A stretch of DNA of 64,000 nt from assembly GCA_030762895.1 (NCBI GenBank), contig CM061069.1:84777048-84841047 (forward strand). Reading direction: 5' to 3'. How positions within the stretch are numbered: the first letter of the stretch is position 1; each line of letters begins with the position of its first letter. Of this stretch, positions 45,867 to 57,115 are shown piece after piece. The notes under the pieces were generated by a model. The model saw nothing but the letters and a program-made list of their open reading frames with translations, was not told the origin of the DNA and searched no databases. The DNA is from Sophora flavescens (taxonomy: Eukaryota; Streptophyta; Magnoliopsida; Fabales; Fabaceae). The translations under genes were made by a program, and so were the position numbers.

Positions 45867-48800
45867 TGAGACACCCCGCTGTGCTCCTTTGTGACATTTA
45901 GTTTGAAACCTCAAGTATTAGTTCCTTAAGCGCGCGTTTAGCGTTAGAGATTTTCACAAATCATTTTCAAAATGTCCCCTTTAAAAATCGGAGATTTGTA
46001 TGACGTCGGAAAAACACCTGATAGACAGTTTAACAACTTCAAAATTTAATCCAACCATAAATGGTCTCTGGTCTTACATCAGCTGCCAGGAGTGGAAGAA
46101 TAAATACACAAACTCCAGTCGTGATAAAGACTTAGGAGATAAATAGATACAGTAATCTCAAATTGGTTTTTTTATACACATAAACAATTTTCATTAATAA
46201 CATAAAATATTCGCAAGATTATAATATATAAATACTCCAAATTTATCTATTACATTACCAAAACACTGTTGAGGGTATCCTCTCGGTAGGAGCCCTCATA
46301 GACATAGACTTAGACAAGAATACTAAACAACTGAAAACATCTAAAACGTCTCACAAGACGCACTGGCCATATACTACATGGACCCTAATCACCATGGGTC
46401 AAGACTCGAGCTCTGGCATCCGACTCGTAGGGAATCCCGTCCAATCCCTCATCATTAAGTTTGTCCACCAGGTCTTCTAGTACGATTTCATCATAAAACA
46501 AAATACAACATGCAGAAAGATGCAGGGGATAAGAAACAGTTCTACTATCAAAAACAGAAAAGAGTCATAGTAAACTATACAGTAATTATCATAGACACAA
46601 CATCAGTCAATTCATCCATCTTCCATAAAATTCTTATATTCATCCTACCTTCACTCCTACAATTAAAACATGATACTGAACATGGCTATGGCTTCCCCAT
46701 CATAGTTATGGTTATCGATCAATAGTCCAAGTAACATGTCCCATTCCCGGTGCACATCCTTAGTCATGGTGAGAATGCTCATGCAAAGCAATGACACTAT
46801 AGCTGCACAATAAACCCGGTGCACACCCCGGACCGTGGGTGCTCATGCAAAGCAATGACACTATAGCTGCACGATTATCCCGGTGCACACCTTCACCATG
46901 GTAAGAACGCTCACGCAAAGCGTGACACTACGGCTGCACGATGATCCCGGTGCACACCTCATCCACTCACAGAGGTGCTCATGCAAAGCATGACACTCGT
47001 AGCTGCACAAGTTAAGTTTGTCAGGCGTCCAAGCGACACGTCCCATTCCCGGTGCACATCCTTAGTCATGGTGAGAATGCTCATGCAAAGCAATGACACT
47101 ATAGCTGCACAACACGCCCGGTGCACACCCGGACCGTGGGTGCTCATGCAAAGCAATGACAACTATAGCTGCACGATTATCCCGGTGCACACCTTCACCA
47201 TGGTAAGAACGCTCACGCAAAGCGTGACATTACAGCTGCACGATGATCCGGTGCACACCTCATCCACTCACAGAGGTGCTCATGCAAAGCATGACACTCG
47301 TAGCTGCACAAGTTTAGTTTATCCATTGGACGGTCCCACAAGGACTTCGGGTCTTGTATGTGTCTCACATACGGTTATAGAAACAACACAACTTGTGAAC
47401 CTCAGACCCCTATGGTCATAACCTAGTGCTTTAACCTCTCATCAAGACCTCAACACATGCTCTATGTCACAACACCTCTTTAACATATTTCATGTAGGTT
47501 AGGCACCTCTAAAAATCATCATGATCCTCACACCCAAAACAACTCATATCTTAGACCACATATATATCTTCGCTTAATCCACTAAGCATAAAGTAAATAC
47601 CACAAAGATCATGCATAACATCAAGTCAATCAAAGATATTTCAAAACATCAACATAGCACTAAATCAGTTCAATAAAGATAATAAAACTCAAATCAACCA
47701 TCAACAAAGTATAAACATCAACCTAATATCGATCAACCTACAATCCCCGAATCATCATGGATGTTTTATAAAAGCAATTTAAAGCGATTCTGGTCTTGTC
47801 GATTATTCGACTTCTAGTAGGGTTTAGGTCGCCCTACATAATTACTACATAATTTACTACTTATCGATTCCGACGATAGGTTGATTCTTTCCCCCACCTT
47901 TTAATGCGTTCGGAGGTTTTTCTGGAACTTCACAGACATGCAATCAGCTCCAATGAGTTCCCAAAAAGGGAATTCATACTTCTCCAAAGCAAGCGGGAAC
48001 ATGAAAATCATCCCAGTGAGACGATCCATGCATTGAAACAAGCAGGCAATATACTGATTTTATTTCTCATCTATCAAAATATAAATATAATTCAATAATA
48101 TATTTAATTTCTCAAAAACTCATTGATTTAAATCAAAAACAGATTTGGGGTTTTTAGGCTCAAGGTTAAAATTGGGGAAAAATCAATTTAACAAGAGATT
48201 GACAAAAATTGATTTAGGGAGACCCTTATTCATGCTCCCAATTTCAGAAAACACCAATTAATTTCTGATTTTGAGAATTAAAATCAAAACCTAGGGTTAG
48301 GGTCTCAAAATCAATTTGGGGGTTTTGAATCTGAGCAAAGGAAGTGAGAAAACCACTTACCCAAGGAAGAAGATGAAGTTGTGGTGGCTACCAGGACCTC
48401 CGTGGCGTATGCGGGGCAAGAAGAACCACGGTGGAGAACGGCGGCGGACAGCTCCTACCGCGGTGGCTAGCGCGATTTCGCGCTACAGGAACAACCGAGA
48501 CACGATCTGGACAAAGACGCGAACCAAGCGTGGTGTCGCGGCGTCGGAGCTCCGGCAGGCGGTGGTTATGGCGGTTCCTAACCAGAAGGATGGGTTTTTC
48601 TGTGACCCACACAAGGAAGAAGGAGGAGATCCAAACAGTGGCATCAAGGGACCATTTCGGTGGCTGGAATGGAGGCCCCGCAGTGCGCATCCGGCAGTGG
48701 GGCTCGCGGTGTCGGACGGCAGCGACCCGGAACACAGTGACGGCGAAATCGGTCCAAACACATGGGAGAAGCTGGGTCGCGACGGTGGTCGTCTCCCTGC

Positions 48801-49504
48801 TCCAGGTAACGATCCGGCAGCACTCAGGCCGGTGATGGACGGAGCGGAGCTGTGAGCTAGGAAGGAGAAAGAGAGAGATGATGTGAGGAGGAGGAAGAAG
48901 AAGATGGAGTCAAGAGGGAGAAGAAGCAGAGAAAGAAAAGAAGAAAAAGAGAGAGAGAGAGTTACGGGTCATTAAGGGGGAGAGGAAAGAGAATTTTATT
49001 TTTGTACTAGTGGGTATAAAATGAGTGATAAATATTAAGCCTAAAATAAACATGTTTTTACTTTTTGGAATCTAAAAATAAATATTGATAAATATAAGAT
49101 TTCGAAATTCAAATTAGAGTAAAGATTAATAGTTGGACTGATCAACTAAGAAAATACTCGGTCCAAAATTTAATCTCCGATTAAGGTCAAACCAGTTTAT
49201 TTTCAACTCTAAAATTAAATTGAATGAAAATATGAAAATGCTTTTCTCTTAAACATATTATTAAAAATATTTTTCTGTACTGGTAGTAATAGTGACAATA
49301 ATGTAACTTATTGTCTAGTAAGTGTGCATTCACTGAAATAAGTCAGTGTTAACGCACCCAATAAAATAATTTGAAGAGAGTAATTTAATTACTCAAACTA
49401 AACCACATAACAAAATTAACATAAACATCCAAATAAAATAATTAATCATATGTTTAATTATATTTTAACCGGTTAAACATCGTAACTAAAAACGGGCTGT
49501 TACA
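45867..49504 (-). repeat. 5' LTR of the LARD-like element
   Basis: 3,638 bp, near-copy of 39528-43162, with the same tandem array at 46739-47318 and the same GC-rich island (about 48370-48860). A cluster of differences lies at about 47990-48075. Confidence 0.85.
46739..47318. repeat. Higher-order tandem repeat in the LARD LTR (right copy)
   Basis: Same eight-unit, two-block array as in the left LTR, with single-base indels (for example GGTGCACACCCGG in place of GGTGCACACCCCGG in the second block). Confidence 0.85.
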
Positions 49505-49532
49505 ACAAGCAAAGTTTAAGTTTGGGGTATTT

Positions 49533-50739
49533 TGATCAGCCTCTGGTTGACTAGTTTTTAACTAGTAAGACGATGGCTTTTGCACTAATTATTCGAGTTT
49601 CAATCTCGTTTTAGCCCGAATTTGGATTTAATTGTCTTCAAACATCATTTTGAGTTTCTTAGGTAATTTAGGACATTTTAGTTAGTTTTTGAGTCAAATA
49701 AAGCATTCACTGCTATTTCGTATTTTCAAGTTAAAAGGGAAGCACATAGAGTCAAGGGAATGAAGAAATCAGTGGAAAATGCAATTCTGGAATTATTCGC
49801 CCCGCGAGAGGTTATTCGCCTCACGAGCCTGAAGACTAGACTGAACAGTAGAATGTCATCCTTTCTGTCTCGCCTCGCGAATCACCACCTCGCCCCGCGA
49901 TCCTTGAGACTGACTGTGCCAGATAAAGCAACCTTTTCTATCTCGCCTCGCGAATCACTATTCGCCTCGCGAGAATCCAATTTTGAACTGGCGCCATTTT
50001 TAATATTCGTGTTGCGAGAGGGTATTCACCTCGCAAGCGGGCGCAGATCCTGAAGGTTATAAATTGCTGTTTTGGGCAGATTAGAGGGGACTTTTCATTA
50101 TCCACTATTTACGAATTTTCTAGGTTGTATTACGTTTTTTATGGAGAACTAATTTCCTTGGATTAGTCTGCTGTAATCGGTTTCCGCCGCACTTGAGGTT
50201 CTGTAATTCCCAATTGATTTCCTTCTCCCTTTTCAATACTATGCTATATGTTCTGTTTGCTTAATTCAGGATTGTATAGAATACGTGTTGATTTATTTCG
50301 GTGATGTTATGTTCCTATACTTAATCGCGTTTGCTTAATTCGCGTGTGTTCAATCGTGTTTGCTTAATTCACGAGAGCTTCACCCCGTTTGCTTAATTCG
50401 GGAATTAGGAACATACATCTTGTAGTGTCAATTTCGCTTGTTAATTGTTGCTACAATCGAAAAGGGATTAGAATCCGCTTTGGGCATGGAATTTATATGA
50501 ACCGATGATAGTGGAAAACCGAGAACAGTAGATTAATCGTTTTAATTATTGATAATCACTTATTTCTCAATTGCATTGTTTTCCTTTAATTGAATCTTTC
50601 AAATCTTAAACCCCCCCAAAACTGATTTTTCTGATAATAACAATACAAGAGTCCTTGAGAGACGATACTCAAGTTGTCGCGCCCTGACTACAGTTTTTAC
50701 AAACCACTCGTTTTTTGACCCGCGTGCGACAGCATGTCA
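49533..50739 (+). repeat. 3' LTR of the non-autonomous Athila derivative
   Basis: TGATCAGCC...GCATGTCA, preceded by the purine-rich AAGTTTGGGGTATTT. It matches the LTR at 35837 but has an extra stretch of about 28 bp around 50370-50398 (ACGAGAGCTTCACCCCG). Several CpG motifs have lost a CpG here (CTCACGAG, TTCACCTCGCAAG). Confidence 0.85.
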
Positions 50740-50744
50740 ATCAC

Positions 50745-51591
50745 AATTAATGTAGGTGTGACTGATTTTGGGCCACATCTAATAAGTCATCCATGACTCA
50801 TTGATCCTATTCATTAGCGGATCTTGGAAATCCCGTTCGCAACTCCATCATTTACCCAATTTCGATTTTTGAGAGGAAAATGATGAAACGAAAGCAAAAT
50901 GAAATAGACATGGTTTAGTATAAGTGGCTGCACGAAATTGAGGAGATGAGGGAGGTTTACAACCACGTAAAATGATTTGTTAAGAGTGCGTAGATGTGTC
51001 TTGTTAATAACCGTGAAAGCTTGGGGGTATTTTGGTCATTTTACCTAAAAGTCATGATTAATAGCTTTTAATACTCATAAATGCTTGGTGACTCATCCTC
51101 CATGAGTCATCATGTATGACTCGTTGTGCCGATCTCTTGACGAGTCTCTGCAGTTCCGTTTTTGACTCCGTCGGTTTCCTGATTAGGGTTTCTGTCTATT
51201 TTTCGATCAAAAATTTTCAAAATAATCAAACTCGTTGGAAATATGTTTTAAACATAAACCATTTCGTTCATGAGTCAAAATTAGGTTTTCTGATCATTAA
51301 AATCTTACTGTCAGTGAAAACACCAACTATTTTTCGTCCGAACTTTTACCAAAATTCACCCGAGTAAATATTTTATTTCTGATCAGAAATTTGGAAAACA
51401 ATTCCTGATGGACAAAATATAAAAAATCTAAAAATTTCAGTTTCGGGTCAACTTAGGGTTTTCTGCCGGTATAAGAGAGACTATGAATATGATTTTATTT
51501 TATTTAAAATCACTTTCTAACTCTCAGATTAAAATATAATTAATTATATTTTAACCGGTTAAACAGCGTAATTAAAAATTAGTGTGTTACA
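50745..51591 (-). mobile_element. Right part of the solo LTR related to the LARD family
   Basis: Continues 33512-35836 after the target duplication ATCAC. It ends ...ACCGGTTAAACAGCGTAATT ... GTGTTACA, parallel to the LARD LTR end. The outer target duplication AAGCT follows at 51592-51596 and matches 33507-33511. Confidence 0.75.
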
Positions 51592-51947
51592 AAGCTCACA
51601 CTTCGGGTGCAAGATGAGAATGTGGTCTTTAATGTCTTTGAAGCCATGAAGCATCCAGTTGAGCAATCCAGTGTATATAGTATAGATGTGATAGAGCCTA
51701 TTGTGAAAGCCTATGCCACACAAGAAGTACATGGTTCTTCACTTGAGAAAGTGGTGGTTAAATCCTATGTTGAGGATGATGATGGGGAATATTTGGATGA
51801 TGTTGAATTTCTTCAGTGTTGGAAGAATATGGAAGCATTACCAATTCTCCCCAAAGAAGAATGCAAAAAGGAAGAACTCAACAAAGAAAGCGCGGAAGAA
51901 GACAACAAGAAATCAGAATTAAAGGAACTCCCATCCCACTTGAGGTA
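51592..51947 (+). pseudogene. Athila-like protease-RT spacer, continuation of the element at 29770
   Basis: Resumes the frame lost at 33511: LTLRVQDENVVFNVFEAMKH follows on from the protease end, then an acidic spacer ending KELPSHLRYD, which normally leads into RT. It is cut at 51948 by an inverted LTR arm. Confidence 0.8.
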
Positions 51948-52326
51948 TGACACGCTGTCACACGCGCGTCAAAAAGAACGAGTGGTTTGTAAAAATATGT
52001 AGTCAGGGTGCGACAACTCGAGTATCGTCTCACAATGACTCTTGGATTGTTATTTTCAGAAAAATCAAATTTTTTTGGGGGGGGGGGGGGGGGGTGGGGT
52101 TTGAAGGTGTAAAATTCAATTAAGAAAAACAGAGCAGAAAAAGTGATTATCGAATAAGCTAAAAATGATTAATCTACTGTTCTCGGTTTCCCCACTATCA
52201 TTGATTCATATAAATTCCAAGCCCTAAGCGGATTCTAATCCCTTTTCGATTGTAGCAACAATTAGACAAGCGCAATTGACCCTACGAGATATATGTTCCT
52301 ATTCCGAATTAAGCAAACGGATTAAG
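51948..52326 (-). repeat. Inverted LTR arm
   Basis: Begins TGACACGCTGTCACACGCGC, the reverse complement of the LTR end at 53002, and runs with few differences as the inverse of 52627-53002, including a G tract (52077-52100) facing the C tract at 52857-52871. It stops at GGATTAAG, where plus-orientation LTR sequence starts. Confidence 0.85.
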
Positions 52327-53002
52327 TTAGGGGGAACCTTTTGCTAATCTCTATTTTGCGAATTTTCTGAAGTTGTGTTGCGTTTTCCATGGAGAACTAA
52401 TTCCATTGATTGATCTGCTGTGATTGGTTTCCTTTGCACTTGAGGTTCTATTAATTCCCAATTCAATTTGCTTTTCCCTTTCAATATTTTTCCTATGTGT
52501 CTTGTTTGCTTAATTCAAGTTATATAGGATGAGTCTTGATTTGTTTCGATGATCATATGTTCCTTACTTTAATCGTGTTTGCTTAATTCGCGTATGTTCA
52601 ATCGTGTCTGCTTAATTCACGAAGGGCTTAATCCGTTTGCTTAATTCGGAATAGGAACGTATATCTCGTAGGGTCAATTGCACTTGTCTAATTGTCGCTA
52701 CAATCGAAAAGGGATTAGAATCCGCTTAGGGCTTGGATTTTATATGAATCAATGATAGCGGGGAAACCGAGAACATTAGATTAATCGTTTTTAGCTTATT
52801 CGATAATCACTTTTTCTGCTCTGTTTTTCTTAATTGAATTTTACACCTTCAACCTCCCCCCCCCCCCCCCCAAAAAAAAAACTGATTTTTCTGAAAATAA
52901 CAATCCAAGAGTCCTTGTGAGACGATACTCGAGTTGTCGCACCTTGACTACATATTTTTATAAACCACTCGTTCTTTTTGACGCGCGTGTGGCAGCGTGT
53001 CA
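52327..53002 (+). repeat. Truncated 5' LTR (R-U5 portion) of the Athila-like element
   Basis: Starts at TTAGGGGGAACC, which aligns with the region just downstream of the TATA box in the LTRs at 35837 and 49533; U3 is missing. It ends GTGGCAGCGTGTCA. Confidence 0.75.
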
Positions 53003-53102
53003 AAATCGGCGCCGTTGTCGGGGACTCTTGTTGTTATTTTCTCATTTTTCGTTTTTGTTTTTCTTCTGAATTAGTCTGGCTACTAGGTCTACTTGTTCTG
53101 AC

Positions 53103-54862
53103 TTGTGTGATTTTGATCCTGTAATTGAAAGAACTTTGCACACACGCCGTAGAGCAATTCGGGCTAGCACTAGTGGTAATTCTGATTCTGAAATTGTTTT
53201 TGATAACATGGATGATCAAAGAACATTAAGACAGCTTGTTGCTCCTGATGTTAATTATAATGGTTTGTGTATTGGATATGCTGATGTCGTTGCTCCTTTT
53301 GAATTGAAATCTGGTTTAATACACTTGTTGCCAAGGTTTAGTGGTCTTGCAGGTGAGGATCCGCATAAACATCTGAAGGAATTCCAGGTTGTTTGCTCTA
53401 CACCTTTGAGACCGGAAGGAATAACAGAAGACCACATCAAGCTGAGAGCCTTCCCATTCTCACTTGAAGGTGTTGCGAAGGATTGGTTGTACTATCTTGA
53501 GCCAAACTCTGTTACAACCTGGAATGATCTGAAGAAAGTTTTCCTAGAAAGGTACTTCCCTGCCTCCAGAGCTGCATCAATCAGGAAGGAGATATGTGGT
53601 ATTAGACAGGGCAATGAATCATTGGCTGAGTACTGGGAGAGATTCAAGAAGTTGGTGTCCAATTGCCCTAAACACCAGATTTCGGAGCAACTCCTTATTC
53701 AGTACTTTTATGAGGGGTTGCTACCGATGGACAGAAACATTTTGGATGCTGCTAGTGGGGTGTACTTGTTGATAAGACCCCAGCCGCTTCCAATCAGTTG
53801 ATTGAGAACATGTCACTCAACTCCCAACAGTTCATAACTAGAAGCAATTCTGTCGAAGCAAAGGGAGTGAATGAGATCTGTGGTTCCTCTTCCAACAAGG
53901 CCCTTGAGACCAGACTTGATGAGCTCACTTCTTTAGTGAAACAATTGGCAGTGGACAAGGTTCAGACAGCAAGGGTATGTGGCATTTGTACTTCTCCTGA
54001 GCACCTGACCTATGCATGCCCCATTCTGAAGGATGAGTCGGTCACTGATTTGCCTCAAGCATATGTAGCCAACCTTTACTATCAAGGCAACAATCAGAAC
54101 CGGTACAACATTCCTGACCTCTCCACAAATAGGTACCACCCCAACTGGAGGAACCATCCGAACCTTCGGTATGGGAACTCATCTGCACAACAGCAACAAC
54201 CAATGTTACCATTGGCACCACCACAGAATTCTCCCCAAGTGACCACCTATGCACCTTCTGGACCTTCACTAGAGGACCTTGTCAAGCAAATGGCTGCACA
54301 AAATCTCCAGTTTCAGCAGCAAACGGATTCTAGTATTCAGGCCTTGCAAACACATATTGGACAGCTTGCCACTTCGATGAATGCCATGCAGCAAGCTCAA
54401 GGATCGAACCAACTAACTGCACAAACAGTGGTAAATACTAATGTTCCCAATCCTAATGTGAGTGCCATTTCTTTGAGATCCGGGAAAGTTTTAGAGGCAG
54501 CCCCTGAAAAGAATGAAGTTGTTGAGGTAACACCTGAACCTCCTACTGTTATTGAGGCTGAAAAAGAGTACGTGCCACCGATTCCCTTCCCACAAAGAGT
54601 GCTGAAGAATAAAAATGTTGTTGAGGAAGACAAGGAGAGAGAGATCCTGGATGTGTTCATAAAAGTGGCGGTAAACATTCCTCTCCTTGATGTGATCAAA
54701 CAGGTTCCAAAGTATGCAAAGTTTCTGAAGGATTTGTGCACACATAAGAGGAGGTTGAAGGGTAATGAGAGAGTCAACTTAGGGCGAAATGTTTCAGCCC
54801 TCATTCAACCTAAGCCTACGCCTGAGAAAGTCACTGTTTCAGTCCTCACTCAGGCAATGCCA
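53103..54862 (+). pseudogene. Athila-like gag, frameshifted
   Basis: The first frame (to 53801) has no early ATG but carries FDPVIERTLHTRRRAIRA, the Retrotrans_gag core (DPHKHLKEFQVVC, KLRAFPFSLEGVAKDWLYYL, FLERYFPASRAASIRKEI, NESLAEYWERFKKLVSNCP) and YFYEGLLPMDRNILDAASG. A shift near 53780 leads into 53798-54865, with a zinc knuckle CGICTSPEHLTYAC, Gln-rich coiled coil (PSLEDLVKQMAAQNLQFQQQ), the SLRSGKVLE motif and a basic tail. A TAG at 54863 separates it from protease. Confidence 0.8.
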
Positions 54863-55200
54863 TAGAAATGCAAGGATCCAGGGACTTTTGCTATTCCATG
54901 CACCATTGGGGACAGTAAATTCGACAATTGCATGTTGGATTTAGGAGCTTCTATCAATGTCATGCCCACCTCTGTCTTCAGCAATCTTGATCTTGGTCCT
55001 TTGTAACATACAGGTCTTACTATTCAGTTGGCAAACAGGACCAATGCTCGCCCCATTGGAGTGGTAGAAGACGTGTTGGTACAGGTTAATGATTTGATTT
55101 TCCCTGCTGATTTTTACATCCTGGACATGGCGGGGGAAACAAATTCAAGAAGATCACCCATCATTCTGGGCAGACCATTCATGAAGACATCAAGGACAAA
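54863..55200 (+). pseudogene. Athila-like aspartic protease, with stops
   Basis: FAIPCTIGDSKFDNCMLDLG with active site DLGASINVMP at about 54940, then a TAA at about 54993-55005 before GLTIQLANRTNARP, FPADFYILDM and IILGRPFMKT. Two in-frame stops flank the active-site segment. Confidence 0.8.
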
Positions 55201-57115
55201 GATTGATGTTCACGATGGAACCATGTCCATGGAGTTCGGTGACATTGTGGAAAAATTCAACATTTTTGATGCTATGAAGCATCCCTTGGAAGAGCATTCT
55301 GTTTTTCAAATAGAGTTGCTCTCTGAAATTGTTGAGGACACTTACCATGATTTGGTTGCAGCTGCTGACTTTCCTTCTTTTTCTGATTTTGATGATGTTT
55401 ATTCATGTACTGATTGTACTAACACTGACCTCTGTGCTGTTTGTGCTGAGATTGATGCCACGTTGAAGGGTGACAGTGTAAATGAAGCTGTTTATTCATC
55501 TGAAGTTCTTGACAGCCCGACTGCCCCGAACGTACCATCTATTGAGCAGCCACCCTTCTTAGAGCTTAAGCCACTTCCTGAAAATCTGAAGTATGCTTAC
55601 TTGGAGAGGGATGAAAAACTTCCGGTCATCATTTCCTCTAACCTTGATTCTGATCAGGAAGCTAAGCTCTTGGTGGTTCTGAAGAAGCATAAGAAGGCGA
55701 TTGGGTGGACCTTGGCTGACATACCAGGTATTAGCCCCTCCAGGTGTATGCATAGGATTCTGTTGGAGGATGGGGGTAAACCAGTTAGGCAGCCCGAAAG
55801 GCGACTCAATCCCTTGATTCTTGATGTTGTAAAGAAGGAGGTAACAAAACTCTTGCATGCGGGTATCATATATCCTATCTCTGACAGTAATTGGGTGAGC
55901 CCAGTGCAAGTAGTACCTAAGAAATCCGGACTCACAATGGTGAAAAATGACAATGATGAACTTGTTCCCACTAGAGTCCAGAATAGCTGGAGAGTTTGCA
56001 TTGATTATAGGAGGTTAAACCAGGCTACTAGAAAGGATCACTTTCCTTTGCCGTTCATCGATCAGATGCTTGAACGGCTAGCCGGTAAATCACACTACCG
56101 TTTCCTTGATGGTTTTTCAGGGTACTTCCAGATCCACATTGCACCAGAGGATCAGGGAAAGACTACTTTCACGTGCCCCTTCGGCATGTTTGCTTACAGG
56201 AGGATGCCATTTGGTCTTTGCAATGCTCCTGGCACATTCCAGAGATGCATGATTAGCATTTTTACTGAATATATTGAAAATTTCATGGAAGTGTTTATGG
56301 ATGATTTCACTGTTTATGGCTCTTCATTTGATGCATGCTTGCATAGTTTGAATTTGGTCTTAGAGAGATGCATTGAAATTGACCTTGTTTTGAACAATGA
56401 AAAATGTCATTTTATGGTTGAACAGGGGATTGTTTTGGGGCACATTATTTCTGAAAAGGGTATTTCAGTAGATCCTGCTAAGATTGATGTGATTTCTACA
56501 CTGCCTTACCCATCTTGCGTTCGCGAGATTCGTTCTTTTCTTGGTCATGCAGGTTTCTACAGGTGCTTCATAAAGGATTTCAGCAAGATAGCCCTTCCTC
56601 TGTCCAACCTGCTGAAGAATGATGCCACTTTCAACTTTGATGACAATTGCAAGAAGGCATTTGATTTCTTGAAGAAGGCATTGACCTCCACTCCCATCAT
56701 CCAGCCTCCTGACTGGACCCTCCCTTTTGAGCTTATGTGTGATGCTTCTAACTATGCTGTGGGGGCAGTCCTTGCACAAAGGGTGGGCAAGGTTGCCCAT
56801 GTTATTTACTATGCTTCTAGGACTTTAGATGCTGCACAGGCTAATTACACCACTACTGAAAAGGAACTTCTAGCTATTGTTTTTGCTCTTGATAAGTTTA
56901 GATCATATTTGCTAGGTTCCAAGGTTGTTGTTTTCACTGACCATGCAGCTCTAAAGTACTTGTTGAAGAAACCAGAAGTAAAGCCGAGATTGATTCGGTG
57001 GATGTTGTTGCTCCAAGAGTTTAATGTGGAGATTAAAGACAAGAGTGGAGCTGAGAACTTAGTGGCTGATCACTTGAGCAGAATAGAGAAGGATGAGGAT
57101 CCTTCCCCCATTTAG
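55028..57115 (+). CDS. Athila-like protease end, reverse transcriptase and RNase H
   Basis: 695 codons open. After the protease tail a spacer contains CTDCTNTDLCAVCAEIDA (about residues 126-143), which is also found in the small derivatives. RT spans about residues 240-500: IDYRRLNQATRKDHFPLPFI, FSGYFQIHIAPED, MPFGLCNAPGTFQRCM and MDDF at residues 424-427. RNase H follows with MCDASNYAVGAVL (aspartate at residue 572), TEKELLAIVFAL and FTDHAALKYLL, and ends VADHLSRIEKDEDPSPI. A TAG then interrupts the same frame before integrase. The RT-RNase H section looks catalytically complete. Confidence 0.85.
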   Translation: MANRTNARPIGVVEDVLVQVNDLIFPADFYILDMAGETNSRRSPIILGRPFMKTSRTKIDVHDGTMSMEFGDIVEKFNIFDAMKHPLEEHSVFQIELLSEIVEDTYHDLVAAADFPSFSDFDDVYSCTDCTNTDLCAVCAEIDATLKGDSVNEAVYSSEVLDSPTAPNVPSIEQPPFLELKPLPENLKYAYLERDEKLPVIISSNLDSDQEAKLLVVLKKHKKAIGWTLADIPGISPSRCMHRILLEDGGKPVRQPERRLNPLILDVVKKEVTKLLHAGIIYPISDSNWVSPVQVVPKKSGLTMVKNDNDELVPTRVQNSWRVCIDYRRLNQATRKDHFPLPFIDQMLERLAGKSHYRFLDGFSGYFQIHIAPEDQGKTTFTCPFGMFAYRRMPFGLCNAPGTFQRCMISIFTEYIENFMEVFMDDFTVYGSSFDACLHSLNLVLERCIEIDLVLNNEKCHFMVEQGIVLGHIISEKGISVDPAKIDVISTLPYPSCVREIRSFLGHAGFYRCFIKDFSKIALPLSNLLKNDATFNFDDNCKKAFDFLKKALTSTPIIQPPDWTLPFELMCDASNYAVGAVLAQRVGKVAHVIYYASRTLDAAQANYTTTEKELLAIVFALDKFRSYLLGSKVVVFTDHAALKYLLKKPEVKPRLIRWMLLLQEFNVEIKDKSGAENLVADHLSRIEKDEDPSPI

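Larger units (their letters stand above)
39528..49504 (-). mobile_element. LARD-like large non-autonomous LTR retrotransposon
   Basis: Two nearly identical direct repeats of about 3.64 kb (39528-43162 and 45867-49504) flank a 2.7-kb core without coding capacity. The whole is bounded by a perfect target duplication ACAAG (39523-39527 and 49505-49509). On the minus strand each LTR starts TGTAACAGCCCG and ends GGGTGTCTCA; a tRNA-Met primer site follows the 5' LTR (45867-49504), and a purine-rich tract AAGAGGGGTAGTAA precedes the 3' LTR (39528-43162). Very long LTRs plus a non-coding core define LARDs. Mobilisation would need enzymes from another gypsy element. The near-identity of its LTRs suggests it is the youngest layer of the pile. 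Confidence 0.85.
35837..50739 (+). mobile_element. Non-autonomous Athila-like element, interrupted by the LARD
   Basis: Perfect 5-bp target duplication ATCAC (35832-35836 and 50740-50744). 5' LTR 35837-37019, tRNA-Asp primer-binding site, one short coding region (37131-38148), about 1.4 kb of 3' non-coding sequence, then the LARD insertion (39528-49504), 28 bp ending in a purine-rich tract, and the 3' LTR 49533-50739. Without the insertion the element is about 4.9 kb and lacks capsid, protease, RT and integrase, so it must use proteins from a relative such as the one at 52327. Confidence 0.85.
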
